Origin: Sedimenticola hydrogenitrophicus
GTDB lineage: Bacteria; Pseudomonadota; Gammaproteobacteria; Chromatiales; Chromatiaceae
Reading direction: 5' to 3'
DNA: 64,000 nt
Assembly (NCBI RefSeq): GCF_029017505.1
Contig: NZ_JAQGEI010000004.1
Coordinates: 111,323-175,322 of the forward strand
Shown here: positions 41,019-54,628 of the stretch, piece after piece
How positions within the stretch are numbered: the stretch's first letter is position 1
How the letters are laid out: the number at the start of each line of letters is the position of its first letter
Translations under genes and position numbers: made by a program
Notes under the pieces: generated by a model
What the model was told of the DNA's origin: nothing
What the model saw: only the letters and a program-made list of their open reading frames with translations
Databases searched by the model: none

Positions 41019-41591
41019 TTAGTTGGAGAGTCGGGTGACGTTTTCAATCATGACATCCGTGACGGGCACATTCTGCATGCCCATCCTGTTGGCGGTGGCG
41101 ACGTCGGCGATCCGGTCCACGGTGTCCATTCCCCGGGTGACCCGGCCAAAGACCGCATAACCCCAGCCATCGAAGCTGGGATAGTCCAGATTGTCATTGT
41201 CCTTATGGTTGATGAAGAACTGGGAAGTGGCGGAGTGCGGGGCATTGGTCCTGGCCATGGCGATGCTGCCGCGGGCGTTGGACAGCCCGTTCTTGGCCTC
41301 GTTGGTGATCGCGGCGTGGCCGCGCTTCTGGTCGAGGTCGGGGGTGAATCCACCGCCCTGGATCATGAAGCCGTTGATCACGCGATGGAAAATGGTGCCG
41401 TTGTAGAATCCTTCATCGACATAGCGAAGGAAATTCTCCACTGAGGCGGGCGCCTTGTCGCCGTCCAGTTCCAGTTCAATCTCGCCAAGATTGGTCTTCA
41501 TCAGCACCCGGATGCTATCCGCACTGGCTTGAGAAGTGAAACCCAACAACATGACCAGCGGTAGCAGGAGCGAAAAAAGGCGTCTATTCAT
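41019..41591 (-). CDS. ppiA: Periplasmic cyclophilin-type prolyl isomerase
   Basis: 190 residues: a signal peptide (cleavage near SQASA) and a cyclophilin domain with [16 protein letters not shown] and HSATSQFFINHKD. About half its residues match the next gene, so the two are tandem paralogues split between periplasm and cytoplasm. ATG 41591 is used; the upstream TTG adds two residues. It is 21 bp from ppiB. Confidence 0.93.
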   Translation of the reverse strand: MNRRLFSLLLPLVMLLGFTSQASADSIRVLMKTNLGEIELELDGDKAPASVENFLRYVDEGFYNGTIFHRVINGFMIQGGGFTPDLDQKRGHAAITNEAKNGLSNARGSIAMARTNAPHSATSQFFINHKDNDNLDYPSFDGWGYAVFGRVTRGMDTVDRIADVATANRMGMQNVPVTDVMIENVTRLSN

Positions 41592-41779
41592 ATTCAATGC
41601 TCGCGTAGTAGTGTGATTCAGGGGTCAATGATATAGGTTACCGGCCCCCGGAAAAACCCCCGCTTTGTTGCTCCCCTTTGTTGCCCGCACGCTTTCGTTT
41701 ACTATGCGCGGTCTGGGAGCGGCAATCGGATTCTGTCCGCTGCCGGTTTGCCGTATCAAGATGAGCTGTCGGAGTCGTT

Positions 41780-43162
41780 ATGCTGAAGATCTACAACGAT
41801 CTTACCAACCAGAAACAGGCGTTTGTGCCTCTGGAACCCGGAAAAGTGAAAATGTATGTCTGTGGCATGACGGTCTACGATCTCTGTCATCTGGGGCACG
41901 CCCGGGTGATGGTGGTGTTTGACGTGGTCTATCGCTACCTGCAGGCGCAGGGTTACGACGTCACCTATATCCGCAACATTACCGATATTGATGACAAGAT
42001 CATCAACCGCGCCAACGAAAATGGCGAGCCGATTGCCGCGCTGACGGAACGCTTCATCCAGGCGATGCACGAGGATGCCGCGGCACTGGGCGTGCTGGAG
42101 CCGGACAGCGAACCGCGGGCCACCGCCCACATTGCAGAAATCATCGCCATGATCGAACGGCTGCTGGCCAATGGCCACGCCTATGTGGCGACTAACGGCG
42201 ATGTCTATTACGCGGTCGACAGCTTTCAGGGGTACGGCAAGCTGTCTGGCAAGACGCTGCAGGACCTGCAGGCGGGGGCCCGGGTCGAGGTGGGAGATCA
42301 GAAGCGCAATCCCCTCGATTTCGTGCTCTGGAAGGCCGCCAAGCCGGCGGAGCCGGCCTGGGACTCCCCCTGGGGCGCGGGGCGGCCCGGCTGGCATATC
42401 GAGTGCTCGGCCATGTCCACCTGCTGCCTGGGCGATACCTTCGATATCCATGGCGGCGGGGCGGACCTGACCTTCCCCCATCACGAGAACGAGATTGCCC
42501 AGTCCGAGGGGGCGACCGGCAAGCCGTTCGTCAACTACTGGATGCACAACGGTTTTGTGCGCATCAATGACGAGAAGATGTCCAAATCCCTGGGCAATTT
42601 CTTCACCGTACGGGAGATCCTGGCCCGCTACCAGGCGGAAGAGGTGCGCTACTTCATCCTCACCAGCCAGTACCGCAGTCCGCTCCACTACGATGACGAG
42701 CATCTGGACAACGCGCGCGGCGCCCTGACCCGTTTCTACACCGCTATGCGCGGCCTGCCGGTAGCCGAGCCGGCGGGCGGGGAGGCCTTCGCGGAGCGCT
42801 TCCTGGCGGCCATGGACGACGACTTCAACACCCCGGAGGCGCTGGCGGTGCTGTTCGAGCTGGTGCGGGAGATCAACCGGGTGCGCGCCGAGGATGAAGG
42901 CCGGGCCGCGGCCCTGGCCGGCGAACTGCGCCGCCTGGGCGGGGTGCTGGGTATCCTGCAGGATGACCCGGAACATTATCTGCGCGGCGGCGATGTCGAC
43001 AGCGGACTCAGTGACGCGCGGATCGAGGAGTTGATCCAGCAGCGCCAGGACGCCAAGGCGGCGAAGAACTGGGCCGAGGCCGACCGCATTCGCGACCAGC
43101 TCAAGGAGCAGGGCGTGGTGCTGGAGGACAGCCCCCAGGGCACCACCTGGCGGCGCGGTTAG
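41780..43162 (+). CDS. cysS: Cysteinyl-tRNA synthetase
   Basis: 460-residue class I synthetase charging tRNA-Cys. The HIGH-type motif is in CHLGHARVM near residue 37, and KMSKS in [13 protein letters not shown] near residue 270. Zinc ligand candidates are C28 and the C/H residues of WHIECSAMS and [10 protein letters not shown]. Divergent from the cyclophilins. Its TAG overlaps the convergent TAA of the next gene. Confidence 0.97.
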   Translation: MLKIYNDLTNQKQAFVPLEPGKVKMYVCGMTVYDLCHLGHARVMVVFDVVYRYLQAQGYDVTYIRNITDIDDKIINRANENGEPIAALTERFIQAMHEDAAALGVLEPDSEPRATAHIAEIIAMIERLLANGHAYVATNGDVYYAVDSFQGYGKLSGKTLQDLQAGARVEVGDQKRNPLDFVLWKAAKPAEPAWDSPWGAGRPGWHIECSAMSTCCLGDTFDIHGGGADLTFPHHENEIAQSEGATGKPFVNYWMHNGFVRINDEKMSKSLGNFFTVREILARYQAEEVRYFILTSQYRSPLHYDDEHLDNARGALTRFYTAMRGLPVAEPAGGEAFAERFLAAMDDDFNTPEALAVLFELVREINRVRAEDEGRAAALAGELRRLGGVLGILQDDPEHYLRGGDVDSGLSDARIEELIQQRQDAKAAKNWAEADRIRDQLKEQGVVLEDSPQGTTWRRG

Positions 43163-44031
43163 TCGACACCTGCCGGCCGCTCATCCGGCAGCCTGCCGGC
43201 CCAGTCGCGGGCAAACTGCAGTGCCACCCGGCCGCTGCGTGATCCGCGCATCAAGGCGAAACGCAACGCCTCCAGGCGGATCGTCTCATCGGCGGTTGTC
43301 GCGGCCCCCAAGCGAGTCAGCCAGTGATCGACAATGGTCAGGTACTGATCCTGGCTGAACGGGTAGAAGGAGAGCCAGAGGCCGAAGCGCTCGGATAGCG
43401 AGATCTTCTCCTCGACGCTCTCGCTCTGGTGAATCTCCCCCTCCACGATATGCACGTCCTGGTTCTCCTGCTTGAACTCCGGCAGCAGGTGGCGGCGATT
43501 GGAGGTGGCGTAGATCAGCACGTTTTCCGGCGGTGCCGAGATCGAGCCGTCGAGTATCGCCTTGAGGGATTTGTAGCTGGCGTCATCGGCCTCGAAGGAG
43601 AGGTCGTCACAATAGAGCAGGAAGCGTTCCGGCCGGTCCTGGATCAGCTCGACGATGGCCGGCAGGTCGATCAGGTCGTGTTTCTCCACCTCGATCAGGC
43701 GCAGTCCCCGGTCGGCGAATTCGTTCAGCAGTGCCTTGATCAGGGAGGACTTGCCGGTGCCGCGGGAGCCCCAGAGCAGGGTGTTGTTGGCGCTGCGACC
43801 CTCGACAAACTGGCGGGTGTTGCGGGTGATCTCCGCCTTGACCCGGTCCACACAGAGGATGTCGTCAAGCGCCACCCGATGCGGCCGGGCCACGGCCTGG
43901 AGTCCTTTGTCCCGCTGCCAGCGAAAGGCGATGCAACCCCAGTCCGGTTCCTGGACGCTGGGTGAAAAGACCCCCTCCAGGCGTTCGATCAGCTGTTGTG
44001 CCCGTTCAAGGAGCTGTTCTGTCTGGTTCAT
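43159..44031 (-). CDS. DUF815 AAA ATPase
   Basis: 290-residue P-loop ATPase of the DUF815 family. Walker [16 protein letters not shown] near residue 107 and Walker B-like [10 protein letters not shown] near 160 are followed by sensor-type [12 protein letters not shown] near 194. The family is annotated as AAA ATPase of unknown function. It converges on cysS; the stop codons overlap by two to four bases and leave no room for a terminator. Confidence 0.88.
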   Translation of the reverse strand: MNQTEQLLERAQQLIERLEGVFSPSVQEPDWGCIAFRWQRDKGLQAVARPHRVALDDILCVDRVKAEITRNTRQFVEGRSANNTLLWGSRGTGKSSLIKALLNEFADRGLRLIEVEKHDLIDLPAIVELIQDRPERFLLYCDDLSFEADDASYKSLKAILDGSISAPPENVLIYATSNRRHLLPEFKQENQDVHIVEGEIHQSESVEEKISLSERFGLWLSFYPFSQDQYLTIVDHWLTRLGAATTADETIRLEALRFALMRGSRSGRVALQFARDWAGRLPDERPAGVD

Positions 44032-44065
44032 GGTGGTCGGTTGCCTGGATCAGGTCGCTGGTGCA

Positions 44066-44135
44066 GGGATCGGAGTCAAGCCGCGCACCAACGGTGATAA
44101 ATATTGTCGAGATCAGGTAGCTTGACTCCGACCCC
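44066..44135. mobile_element. 70-bp element with ggtcggagtcaag-type ends
   Basis: Left gatcggagtcaagccgcg and right gcttgactccgacccc are inverted. The same ends occur at 57447-57516, with similar architecture at 9102-9172. Probably a REP-like non-autonomous element. Confidence 0.65.
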
Positions 44136-44150
44136 TGTGAGTCAGAAATA

Positions 44151-44232
44151 TTATTCTCGAAAAGACGCCAAGAACGCAAAGAATCTACTGGTACGCTTTT
44201 CCTTTGCGCGCTTTGCGTCTTTGCGAGAGATT
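44151..44232. repeat. Inverted repeat with ttctcg-aaagacgc arms
   Basis: Arms ttattctcgaaaagacgcc and gcgtctttgcgagagatt; same family as 4611-4760 and 63911-63992. Confidence 0.75.
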
Positions 44233-44284
44233 ACTCAAAGCTGACACTACACTCCTTTCACGACTTGCCCCGGCCCCGGTGTCA

Positions 44285-45952
<1,668 letters not shown>

Positions 45953-46186
45953 AATGTTTCTTTTGGTTGAGACTGAGAGGGGTTTGCCGGCGCTTGTTGA
46001 TCCGTTTCGGGCAGCGGGCCGGTTTACCGGGAGTTATAAATCGGCGTCTATTGTGGCACATCTGGCGGCTCTCCTCATCTGCCTTTCCGCGGATCCCGGA
46101 ACCTGCTGAGATTATGGGTAACCAAACCGATATGCTCTGCTTTATAATGCCGCCACGACAAGCAGCGGCTAAACACGGGATTGATA

Positions 46187-46543
46187 ATGCAAAAGATGGG
46201 AATGGCGGGATTGGTACTTCTGGCGACCGCTGGCCTGGCCGGCTGTTCGCCCCATCCCGGTGCCGGCAACTGGGAGGCGGTCGATACTGCCGCGACGCCC
46301 TTTGCCAAGCTGCTGGTCCACTTCGAGGGCCGGGCCGAACTCTTTGATGCCGCCAGCGGCGCGGAGAGTCACCACTGTTTCTGGGGCGCGAAAAATGACG
46401 GCGAGATTCAGCTGGACTGCACCACGCCGGAGGATACCGAGACCCGGATCCGTTTCAACCTGCGGGTAGAGGGGGACGGCACGGCGCAGCTGTTCAGGGA
46501 TGAGGCATTGATCGGCCGTTTCCGCCGGACCCCGGAGGGCTGA
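46187..46543 (+). CDS. Small lipoprotein of unknown function
   Basis: 118 residues from ATG 46187. The lipobox ATAGLAGC near residue 20 is followed by about 100 soluble residues (NWEAVDTAATPFAKLL, HCFWGAKNDGEIQLDC). The paired cysteines could form a disulfide. No family recognised. Divergent from ettA. Confidence 0.72.
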   Translation: MQKMGMAGLVLLATAGLAGCSPHPGAGNWEAVDTAATPFAKLLVHFEGRAELFDAASGAESHHCFWGAKNDGEIQLDCTTPEDTETRIRFNLRVEGDGTAQLFRDEALIGRFRRTPEG

Positions 46544-46615
46544 GCCCACGAGGTAGCCACGGGGTTGCCATGAGATTGGAGGTGGCGGGGCGACCTCCCT
46601 GTCGCCCGGGTGGGT

Positions 46616-48025
46616 TCACTCCACAAGCTTCAGTTCGGTAATGGGGCCGCTGTTCTTGCGGTCGACCTTGTTGTAGAGGTCATACAGCGCCGCCTGCAGC
46701 GCCTCTTCGATCACCGGATGGTAGAACGGCATACGCAGCAGATCCCCGACGGTCAGCTGCTGCTGGATAGCCCAGGCCAGCAGATGGGCCAGGTTCTCAC
46801 CCTTGGCGCAGATCATCTCGCTGCCCAGCAGCCGGCCGCTGGCCTTGTCGGCATAGACCCGGATCAGGCCCTTGTTCTTGCCCATGATCAGGGCGCGACC
46901 CACCGGGGCCATATTGACCTCGCCGATGGCGCTCTGTTCCGGGTCCAGTTCGGACCAGCGCCGGCCGACGTGACAGATATTGGGGTCGACAAAGTTGATG
47001 GCCAGCGGGGTCTTGCGCTGAAACGCCTGGACCCGGTCGCTGCAGGCATTGTGGCCGGCAATCCGCCCCTCGTCGCCGGCCTCGTGCAGCAGCGGCCGTT
47101 CGGCATCCACATCGCCGGCCAGGAAGACATGGCTGTCGCCGATTTGCATGGTCTGGGGATTATAGGTGGGGATGGCATTCACCCCCAGGTCGATGCCGGC
47201 GTTCTCGATCTGCAGGTTGTCCAGGTTGGGGCGCCGCCCCAGGCTGGCCAGTACCTTGTCCACCAGCACCGAGTGCTCGCCGGCGCTGACCCGCAACTTG
47301 TCGCCCTCTTCGCTGATCTCCGCGGCGTGACCAAGGTGGAGCGGAAAATCCCGCCCGATGATCTCGATGGCCGCCTTGGCCACCGCCGGATCATCCAGTC
47401 CGCCAACGCTTTCGAGCTGATCGAAGCCGTTGGTTTCCACCCCCAGGCGGGCCATGGACTGGCCAATCTCCAGGCCGATGACGCCGAGCCCGATCACCGC
47501 CAGTGATGCCGGCAGTTCTTCCAGCTCGAACAGGCTGTCGGTGGTCAGGATACGTTCGCTGAAGGCCTGCCACGGCTTGGGTATGATGGGACGCGAACCG
47601 GTGGCGATGATGATCTTCTCCGCCCGAACGCGGATGTCGTTCACCTCCAGCAGATGGGGTTCGAGGAAGCGGGCATAGCCCTCGATGAACAGCTCCTCAC
47701 CCATATGCGCCGTGCTGTTGCTGACGACCCGGTCGACAAAGGTGTCGCGCAGGTCCTGTACGTGGCCCATCGCCTCCTCGCCGTCCAGGGTGAGGGCCTT
47801 GTGGCCCTCCACCCCGTAACGTCCGAGGATGCCGCAGCGGTGGAAATCCTCGGCGATCTGGATCAGTACCTTGGAGGGCATGCAGCCGACCCGGGCGCAG
47901 GTGGTGCCCTGCGCGCCGCCGTTGATCAGCACGAAACTTTTTCCCGAGGCCTTGACCCGGCCCAGGGCGTAGAGTCCGGCACTGCCGGAGCCGATAATGG
48001 CGACATCAACGTTTCTCTCTTCCAC
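46616..48025 (-). CDS. Dihydrolipoyl dehydrogenase-like flavoprotein
   Basis: 469 residues from GTG 48025. The FAD site is IIGSGSAG (residues 10-17). The redox disulfide is C43/C48 in TTCARVGCMPSK, the NAD(P) site is VIGLGVIGLEIG, and the FAD tail site is VFLAGDVDAERPLLHEAG. The C-terminal His-Glu pair lies in YHPVIEEAL. The CARVGCMPSK variant differs from CLNVGCIPSK of classic E3. No pyruvate- or oxoglutarate-dehydrogenase genes are adjacent, so the electron acceptor is unknown. The start is preceded by gggag; a longer open frame upstream lacks support. Confidence 0.87.
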   Translation of the reverse strand: MEERNVDVAIIGSGSAGLYALGRVKASGKSFVLINGGAQGTTCARVGCMPSKVLIQIAEDFHRCGILGRYGVEGHKALTLDGEEAMGHVQDLRDTFVDRVVSNSTAHMGEELFIEGYARFLEPHLLEVNDIRVRAEKIIIATGSRPIIPKPWQAFSERILTTDSLFELEELPASLAVIGLGVIGLEIGQSMARLGVETNGFDQLESVGGLDDPAVAKAAIEIIGRDFPLHLGHAAEISEEGDKLRVSAGEHSVLVDKVLASLGRRPNLDNLQIENAGIDLGVNAIPTYNPQTMQIGDSHVFLAGDVDAERPLLHEAGDEGRIAGHNACSDRVQAFQRKTPLAINFVDPNICHVGRRWSELDPEQSAIGEVNMAPVGRALIMGKNKGLIRVYADKASGRLLGSEMICAKGENLAHLLAWAIQQQLTVGDLLRMPFYHPVIEEALQAALYDLYNKVDRKNSGPITELKLVE

Positions 48026-48183
48026 TGTAATACGCTCCCGTGATTCGCTGGCGGGTCTCTGCCCGTTGTGAAATTCGCCCCCATTGTAAACACTGGGGCG
48101 CAGATTCAAAGCCTTTCAGTTTACGGGGTTGGGTAGAGGTCTTGCCGGTGGCAGGGCAGGGTACCCGGTCGGGACGCTGGTCT

Positions 48184-48258
48184 ACGCGGCATAAGTCCAT
48201 CTCTGGCAAAGCCGCTCCCGGCCATCCCTGGCCTCCGCGGCATAAGTCCATCCCTGGA
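48184..48258. repeat. Repeat with ggcataagtccatc units
   Basis: Two ggcataagtccatc(t/c)ctgg units flank ggccatccctggcc. It lies between the flavoprotein gene and the ppsA terminator in a 297-bp space with no gene. Confidence 0.55.
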
Positions 48259-48259
48259 C

Positions 48260-48291
48260 AAAAAAACCGGGCGGAGTTGCCCCCGCCCGGT
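48260..48291 (-). terminator. Intrinsic terminator of ppsA
   Basis: On the minus strand accgggcgg ... ccgcccggt stem followed by seven T, 32 bp past the stop codon. Confidence 0.85.
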
Positions 48292-48322
48292 CCCGTTAGC
48301 GCCCGGTTTTCCGGCTATCCAG

Positions 48323-50683
48323 TCAGGCCTGCTGCCCCGCCATGAACAACCAGGTGTCGATCACGGTGTCCGGATTCAGCGAGACGCTGCTGATCCCCTG
48401 TTCCAGCAGCCACTTGGCCAGGTCCGGGTGATCCGAGGGGCCCTGGCCGCAGATACCCACGTACTTGCCCTTGGCCCGGCAGGTGGAGATGGCCATGCTG
48501 AGCATCTTCATCACCGCCGGGTCACGCTCGTCAAAGCCGTCGGCGATCAGGCTGGAGTCCCGATCCAGGCCCAGGGTGAGCTGGGTCATGTCGTTGGAGC
48601 CGATGGAGAAGCCGTCGAAATACTCCAGGAACTCCTCGGCCAGCACGGCGTTGGAGGGGAGCTCGCACATCATGATCAGGCGCAGGCCGTGCTCGCCCCG
48701 CTTCAGGCCGTTGGCCTCCAGCGCCTCGACCACCCCTTTCGCCTCGCTCAGGGTGCGCACGAACGGGATCATGATCTCCACATTGGTGAAGCCCATCACC
48801 TCGCGCACATATTTCAGTGCCTTGCACTCCATCTCCCAGCACGGGGCGAAGCTCTTGGAGATGTAGCGGGAGGCGCCACGGAAGCCGATCATCGGGTTCT
48901 CCTCATCCGGCTCGTAGCGGGTACCGCCGATCAGGTTGGCATACTCATTGGACTTGAAGTCGGACATGCGCACGATCACCGGGCCGGGGAAGGCCGCGGC
49001 CAGGGTGGAGACGCCCTCGACGATCTTGCTGATGTAGAAGTCGGTCGGGCTCTTGTAGGCGGCGACGCGCGGCCCGATCTCGGCCTTCAGGTCATCCGGC
49101 AGGTTGTCATACTCCAGCAGCGCCTGGGGATGGATGCCGATCATGTTGCTGATGATGAACTCCAGCCGGGCCAGGCCGATACCTGCGTTGGGAATGCTGG
49201 CAAAGTCAAAGGCGCGGTCGGGGTTACCCACGTTCATCATGATCTTGGTGGGGATCTCCGGCATGGCGTCCAGTTCGATGGTCTTGTACTCGAAATCGAG
49301 CTTGCCTTCGTAGATGAAGCCGGTGTCCCCCTCGGCACAGGAGACGGTCACCTCCTGTCCATTGTGGATATGCTGAGTAGCGTCATTACAGCCCACCACC
49401 GCCGGCACGCCCAGCTCGCGGGCGATAATGGCGGCATGGCAGGTGCGCCCGCCGCGGTTGGTGACGATGGCGGCGGCCCGCTTCATGATCGGCTCCCAGT
49501 CCGGATCGGTCATGTCGGTCACCAGCACGTCGCCCGGCTGCACATGGTCCATATCGTTCAGGCTCATCACCACTTTGGCGGTACCGGCACCGATGCGCGA
49601 GCCGATGGAGCGTCCCTCGGTCAGCACCTTGCCCTTGGCCTTCAGTTCATAACGCTCCATGATGTTGCCACTGCGGCTCTGCACGGTCTCGGGCCGGGCC
49701 TGGACGATGTACAACCGGCCATCGATACCGTCCCGGGCCCATTCGATATCCATGGGACGCTGATAGTGTTTCTCGATTGTGACGGCCTGGCGCGCCAGCT
49801 CCTCGGCCTCGGCATCGGTGATGGAGAACAGGTGCCGCGCGGCCTCGTCCACATCGACGATCTTGACCGGGCTGTTGCCACCGGGGTTGTAGACCATCTT
49901 GATCGCCTTGCCGCCGACATTACGCCGCACCACCGCCGGCCGTCCGGCTGCCAGGGTGGGCTTGTGGACATAGAATTCGTCCGGATTGACCGCCCCCTGC
50001 ACCACCATCTCGCCCAGGCCGTAGCTGGAGGTGACGAAGACCGCGTCGCGGAAGCCGGACTCGGTGTCCAGGGTGAACATCACACCGGAGGCACCGATGT
50101 CGGAACGGATCATCTTCTGCACGCCGGCGGAGAGGGCGACCAGCGAATGTTCAAATCCCTGGTGCTCGCGATAGGCGATGGCCCGGTCATTGAACAGCGA
50201 GGCGAACACCTCGTGGATCTGTTTTTTGATATTGTCCAGGCCGGAGACGTTGAGGAAGGTCTCCTGCTGGCCGGCGAACGAGGCGTCCGGCAGATCCTCG
50301 GCGGTGGCCGAGGAGCGCACCGCCCAGGTCACCTCCTCACCATACTCCTCGATCAGCGCGACATAGGCCTCGTCGATGGCCTGATTCAGGGCCGCCTGGA
50401 AGGGGGTCTCCATGATCCACTGGCGGATCCGGGCGCCGGTCTCGGCCAGCGCCCGCACATTGTCCACATCCAGTTTGTCCAGGGCTTCGTTGATGCGATC
50501 GGCCAGGCCGTCGGTGGCGAGGTATTCCCGATAGGCAAAGGCAGTCGTGGCAAAACCACCCGGTACCTGTACCCCAAGATTGGACAGGTTCTGGATCATT
50601 TCGCCCAGGGAGGCATTTTTGCCGCCGACGTGTTCGACGTCATCCATCCCCAGTTCGCTCAGCCATTGGACATAGTTGTTCAT
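48323..50683 (-). CDS. ppsA: Phosphoenolpyruvate synthase
   Basis: 786-residue enzyme making PEP from pyruvate and ATP in gluconeogenesis. The N-terminal ATP-grasp domain starts [11 protein letters not shown] and includes [20 protein letters not shown]. The phosphohistidine domain has [15 protein letters not shown] (catalytic His near residue 420). The C-terminal PEP/pyruvate barrel has [19 protein letters not shown] and the catalytic cysteine in [10 protein letters not shown]. Length is standard. Single gene with its own terminator. Confidence 0.96.
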   Translation of the reverse strand: MNNYVQWLSELGMDDVEHVGGKNASLGEMIQNLSNLGVQVPGGFATTAFAYREYLATDGLADRINEALDKLDVDNVRALAETGARIRQWIMETPFQAALNQAIDEAYVALIEEYGEEVTWAVRSSATAEDLPDASFAGQQETFLNVSGLDNIKKQIHEVFASLFNDRAIAYREHQGFEHSLVALSAGVQKMIRSDIGASGVMFTLDTESGFRDAVFVTSSYGLGEMVVQGAVNPDEFYVHKPTLAAGRPAVVRRNVGGKAIKMVYNPGGNSPVKIVDVDEAARHLFSITDAEAEELARQAVTIEKHYQRPMDIEWARDGIDGRLYIVQARPETVQSRSGNIMERYELKAKGKVLTEGRSIGSRIGAGTAKVVMSLNDMDHVQPGDVLVTDMTDPDWEPIMKRAAAIVTNRGGRTCHAAIIARELGVPAVVGCNDATQHIHNGQEVTVSCAEGDTGFIYEGKLDFEYKTIELDAMPEIPTKIMMNVGNPDRAFDFASIPNAGIGLARLEFIISNMIGIHPQALLEYDNLPDDLKAEIGPRVAAYKSPTDFYISKIVEGVSTLAAAFPGPVIVRMSDFKSNEYANLIGGTRYEPDEENPMIGFRGASRYISKSFAPCWEMECKALKYVREVMGFTNVEIMIPFVRTLSEAKGVVEALEANGLKRGEHGLRLIMMCELPSNAVLAEEFLEYFDGFSIGSNDMTQLTLGLDRDSSLIADGFDERDPAVMKMLSMAISTCRAKGKYVGICGQGPSDHPDLAKWLLEQGISSVSLNPDTVIDTWLFMAGQQA

Positions 50684-50718
50684 GATCTTCCTCGGTAAAT
50701 TGCAGCAAATATAAAATC

Positions 50719-51318
50719 TTAAAGCGTTGTCCCGCGCCGGCTGATCTCCCTGACCCAGACCAGTTCACAGGCGCCGTTTCCGGTGTCGTCCCGTGTCAGG
50801 GAGCTTACCCATTGCCAGCCGTCCGCTGCATCGGCACGGATCAGATAGCCCGCCAAATGGATAATATCGCCCTCGCGCAGGTTTTTTAACTCGGCCTCGG
50901 CCTGTTTGTCGGCCGGCACCATATGCATATTTGCCGAGTGGCGGGAGATGGCCTGTTGCGGGATCGGCAATCTCTCGGCGGACCAGTGATAGAAGCGGCC
51001 ACTCTGACGGATTGAAAGCTGGGAGAGTACAGCGCTGTCGGACATCGGACCCCAGCCCAGAGCCAGGTCAACAGGTGAAAGGTCCGACTCCCTACCCAGG
51101 GTGTAGCGCTCGATGCCCAGTATCCTGGCCTCCAGACTGAACTCCGCCAGCGGCGTCACCCGGTAGCCGTTGTGGGTAAAGGGGCTGGTGTTGTCGGGGT
51201 CGCGCTGACTCGGTGCGTTTTTGACCAGTACCCCCGGATCATATTCTATGGAGCGAGAGGTGTAGGTCGCATAGGCGCCATAGGCGATGACAACGACGAA
51301 GAGCAGACGCTTGAACAT
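50719..51318 (-). CDS. Membrane-anchored protein of unknown function
   Basis: 199 residues. A short hydrophobic N-terminus (about 4-20, [15 protein letters not shown]) probably anchors it in the inner membrane or acts as an uncleaved signal. The rest is a soluble domain with [30 protein letters not shown] and ELVWVREI. No family recognised. It ends 35 bp before ppsA on the same strand, so the two may be co-transcribed. Confidence 0.72.
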   Translation of the reverse strand: MFKRLLFVVVIAYGAYATYTSRSIEYDPGVLVKNAPSQRDPDNTSPFTHNGYRVTPLAEFSLEARILGIERYTLGRESDLSPVDLALGWGPMSDSAVLSQLSIRQSGRFYHWSAERLPIPQQAISRHSANMHMVPADKQAEAELKNLREGDIIHLAGYLIRADAADGWQWVSSLTRDDTGNGACELVWVREISRRGTTL

Positions 51319-51575
51319 GGCAGTCGTGATCCGGCCTGTGTGTCGGGCGCAGGGCCGCTCTTCAGTAGTTGGCGCCAGGGCGTCGATCTGTGGTTGGTAT
51401 TTGGCTATACACAGTATCGGAACGCTACTCGCTTCAGGTGGGGTTGAAGTGTACGGATTTTGTCATATTTTGCAAACAAAATGGGGGTGAGGAGGCGATT
51501 GGGCGCTACCCTGGCAAGGAAGCGGAATAGCGCATGCGGAATTTTGCCCGCCGCCTTTCCAATTCGCCCGGCCAG

Positions 51576-51603
51576 CTTGAAATTCACCGGTTGACCCTCA
51601 CCT
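51576..51603 (+). promoter_or_regulatory. Possible sigma-32 heat-shock promoter for htpG
   Basis: CTTGAAA, 13 bp, CCTCACCT, compared with CTTGAAA-N11-16-CCCCATNT. It lies about 110 bp upstream of htpG. A second pair of CTTGAAAT boxes appears near 51670-51692. The 396-bp gap 51319-51714 has no gene. Confidence 0.45.
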
Positions 51604-51714
51604 TCTGTCGATGGCCGATTACCCTGCGGAATTTAGGGGGTTAGGGCCAAAACCGAGAACATCGATCCACTTGAAATACGAGCTACTTGAAATTTTATTG
51701 GAGGCGGCAACACC

Positions 51715-53625
51715 ATGACAGTCGATGCGCATAAAGAGACATTGGAGTTTCAGGCGGAAGTGAGCCAGGTTCTCAACCTGGTGATTCGCTCGCTGTACAG
51801 TAATAAGGAGATATTCCTGCGGGAATTGATTTCCAATGCGTCCGATGCCGCGGAGAAGCTCCGGTTCGAGGCCCTGACGGACGATGCGCTCTATGAGGAG
51901 GACCCCAATCTGCGCATCCGGGTCTCTATGGACAAGGAGCGCCGCACCGTCACTATCGAGGACAACGGCATCGGCATGAGCCGTCAGGAGGTGACCGAGA
52001 CCATCGGCACCATCGCCAGTTCCGGCACCAAGAAGTTTCTGGAGGCGCTGGGCGGCAAGGGGGATGACTCGGGGGCCAGCCAGAGCCAGCTGATCGGTCA
52101 GTTCGGTGTGGGTTTCTACTCCGCATTCATTGTCGCCGACAAGGTGACCCTGGAGACCCGCCGGGCCGGCTTGGGGGCGGAGCACGGGGTGCGCTGGGAG
52201 TCTACCGGCGAGGGTGCGTACAGTATCGAAACCATCGAAAAGCCGGGTCGCGGCACCTCCATCACCCTGCACCTCAACGAAGAGGAGGGCGAGTTCCTGG
52301 AGGGCTACCGCCTGCGCAGCATCATCAGTAAATTCTCCGACCACATCTCCATACCGATCGAGATGCTCAAGGAGCATTTCGCTACGGACGAGGAGGAGAA
52401 GGCGCCGGAACCCGAGTGGGAGCAGGTCAACAAGGGTACCGCGCTGTGGATGCGCAACAAGGCGGATGTCACCCAGGAGGAATATAACGAATTCTACAAG
52501 CACATCGCCCACGATTTCGAGGAGCCGCTGGACCAGGTGCATAACCGGGTCGAGGGCAAGAACGAGTACACCTCGCTGCTCTACATCCCCGGCCGGGCGC
52601 CCTTCGATCTCTGGGAGCGCGACCAGAAGCACGGGGTGAAGCTGTATGTGCGCCGGGTCTTCATCATGGATGAGGCGGAGAAACTGATGCCGCACTACCT
52701 GCGTTTCGTGAAGGGGGTGGTCGATTCCGATGACCTGCCGCTGAATGTCTCCCGCGAACTGCTGCAGCATGACAAGAAGATCGACAGTATCCGCACCGCC
52801 AGCACCAAACGGGTCCTCGGTCTGTTGGAGAAGATGGCCAGGGATGACGCGGAGAAGTACCAGAAGTTCTGGAAGGAGTTCGGCCGGGTGATGAAGGAGG
52901 GGCCGGCGGAGGATTTCGCCAACAAGGAAAAAATCGCCGGTCTGCTGCGTTTTGCCACCACCAAGTCGGAGGGCAAGGAGGAGACGGTCTCCCTGGACCA
53001 GTATCTGGAGCGGCTGCAGGAGAAGCAGGAAAAAATCTACTACATCACCGCCGACAGTTATGCCGCGGCCCGCCACAGCCCGCACCTGGAGGTGTTCAAC
53101 ACCAAGGGTGTGGAGGTGTTGCTGCTCACCGACCGGGTCGATGAGTGGCTGGTCTCCCACCTCAACGAGTACAAGGGCAAGCCGCTGCAGTCGGTGGCCA
53201 AGGGCCAGCTGGATCTCGGCGACATGGAGGACAAGGAGGCCCTGGAGAAGGAGGCCGAGGAGCACAAGGGGCTGCTGGATCGGGTGAAGGCGGCACTGGG
53301 GGACGATGTGAAAGAAGTACGTGTCAGCAGTCGTCTGACCGAGTCGCCTGCCTGCCTGGTGGCCGACGAGCATGATATGGGGGCCAACCTGCAACGGGTG
53401 CTGAAACAGCTGGGACAGGACGCCCCCCAGACCAAGCCGATCCTGGAGCTGAACCTGAAGCATCCGCTGGTGGAGAAAATGGACCGGGAGCCGGACGAGG
53501 AGCGTTTTGCCGATCTCTCCCGGGTGTTGCTGGATCAGGCAACCCTGGCCGAGGGCGGGCAGTTGGAGGACCCGGCCGCCTTTGTTCACCGGCTCAACAA
53601 GCTGATGCTGAGCCTGTCGGCCTGA
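51715..53625 (+). CDS. htpG: HtpG, bacterial Hsp90 chaperone
   Basis: 636-residue ATP-dependent chaperone. GHKL ATP-site motifs: [18 protein letters not shown] (about 36-53), EDNGIGM (about 82) and [11 protein letters not shown] (about 125). The middle domain shows [14 protein letters not shown] and DLPLNVSRE, and the C-terminal dimerisation domain ends the protein. A tggagg ribosome binding site precedes ATG 51715. Confidence 0.97.
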   Translation: MTVDAHKETLEFQAEVSQVLNLVIRSLYSNKEIFLRELISNASDAAEKLRFEALTDDALYEEDPNLRIRVSMDKERRTVTIEDNGIGMSRQEVTETIGTIASSGTKKFLEALGGKGDDSGASQSQLIGQFGVGFYSAFIVADKVTLETRRAGLGAEHGVRWESTGEGAYSIETIEKPGRGTSITLHLNEEEGEFLEGYRLRSIISKFSDHISIPIEMLKEHFATDEEEKAPEPEWEQVNKGTALWMRNKADVTQEEYNEFYKHIAHDFEEPLDQVHNRVEGKNEYTSLLYIPGRAPFDLWERDQKHGVKLYVRRVFIMDEAEKLMPHYLRFVKGVVDSDDLPLNVSRELLQHDKKIDSIRTASTKRVLGLLEKMARDDAEKYQKFWKEFGRVMKEGPAEDFANKEKIAGLLRFATTKSEGKEETVSLDQYLERLQEKQEKIYYITADSYAAARHSPHLEVFNTKGVEVLLLTDRVDEWLVSHLNEYKGKPLQSVAKGQLDLGDMEDKEALEKEAEEHKGLLDRVKAALGDDVKEVRVSSRLTESPACLVADEHDMGANLQRVLKQLGQDAPQTKPILELNLKHPLVEKMDREPDEERFADLSRVLLDQATLAEGGQLEDPAAFVHRLNKLMLSLSA

Positions 53626-53645
53626 GCCGATACCGTCCAGCGAAC

Positions 53646-53687
53646 AAAAACCCGCCACGGCTCAGACGTGGCGGGTTTTTTTATTCA
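53646..53687 (+). terminator. Intrinsic terminator of htpG
   Basis: aaacccgccacg/cgtggcgggttt stem followed by seven T. Confidence 0.92.
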
Positions 53688-53699
53688 GGGATGGACTCG

Positions 53700-53782
53700 G
53701 GGCTCGCGTAAAAATTAAGTTCCGCTATTCGGTCCCTGGACTCAGCCGCCGGCGTTACCCTTTTTGGCAAGGGAACAGGTTT
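53700..53782 (+). mobile_element. Truncated copy of the 159-bp stop-codon element
   Basis: Starts gggctcgcgtaaaaattaag and runs to ttggcaagggaac, then diverges. The left half matches the complete copies at 54629 and 59647. The rest of the 349-bp gap to adk is an AT-rich promoter-like stretch (53810-53900). Confidence 0.75.
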
Positions 53783-53974
53783 GTCCATGGAGGGCCGGGA
53801 GTGGATTTATTGTGTGATATTTAACTATTTGGTAGGGTTGTCACGCTTATGTGCGGTTGCAACATAAGTCTTTTATATTCATATATTTGCATACTCGAAT
53901 GGTGATTGGGGGTGGCCTGTGTCAGACTCCCGCCATTCAAAAATGATTATTATCCAGAACCAAGGAGTATTTGA

Positions 53975-54628
<654 letters not shown>

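Noticed and set aside
48428..50698. 756-codon open frame on the plus strand opposite ppsA
   Set aside because: Composition is that of a reverse-strand shadow (His/Gly/Asp/Leu-rich, no domain) and ppsA explains the DNA fully.
51619..53658. 679-codon frame opposite htpG
   Set aside because: Antisense shadow of a strongly conserved gene; no family resemblance.
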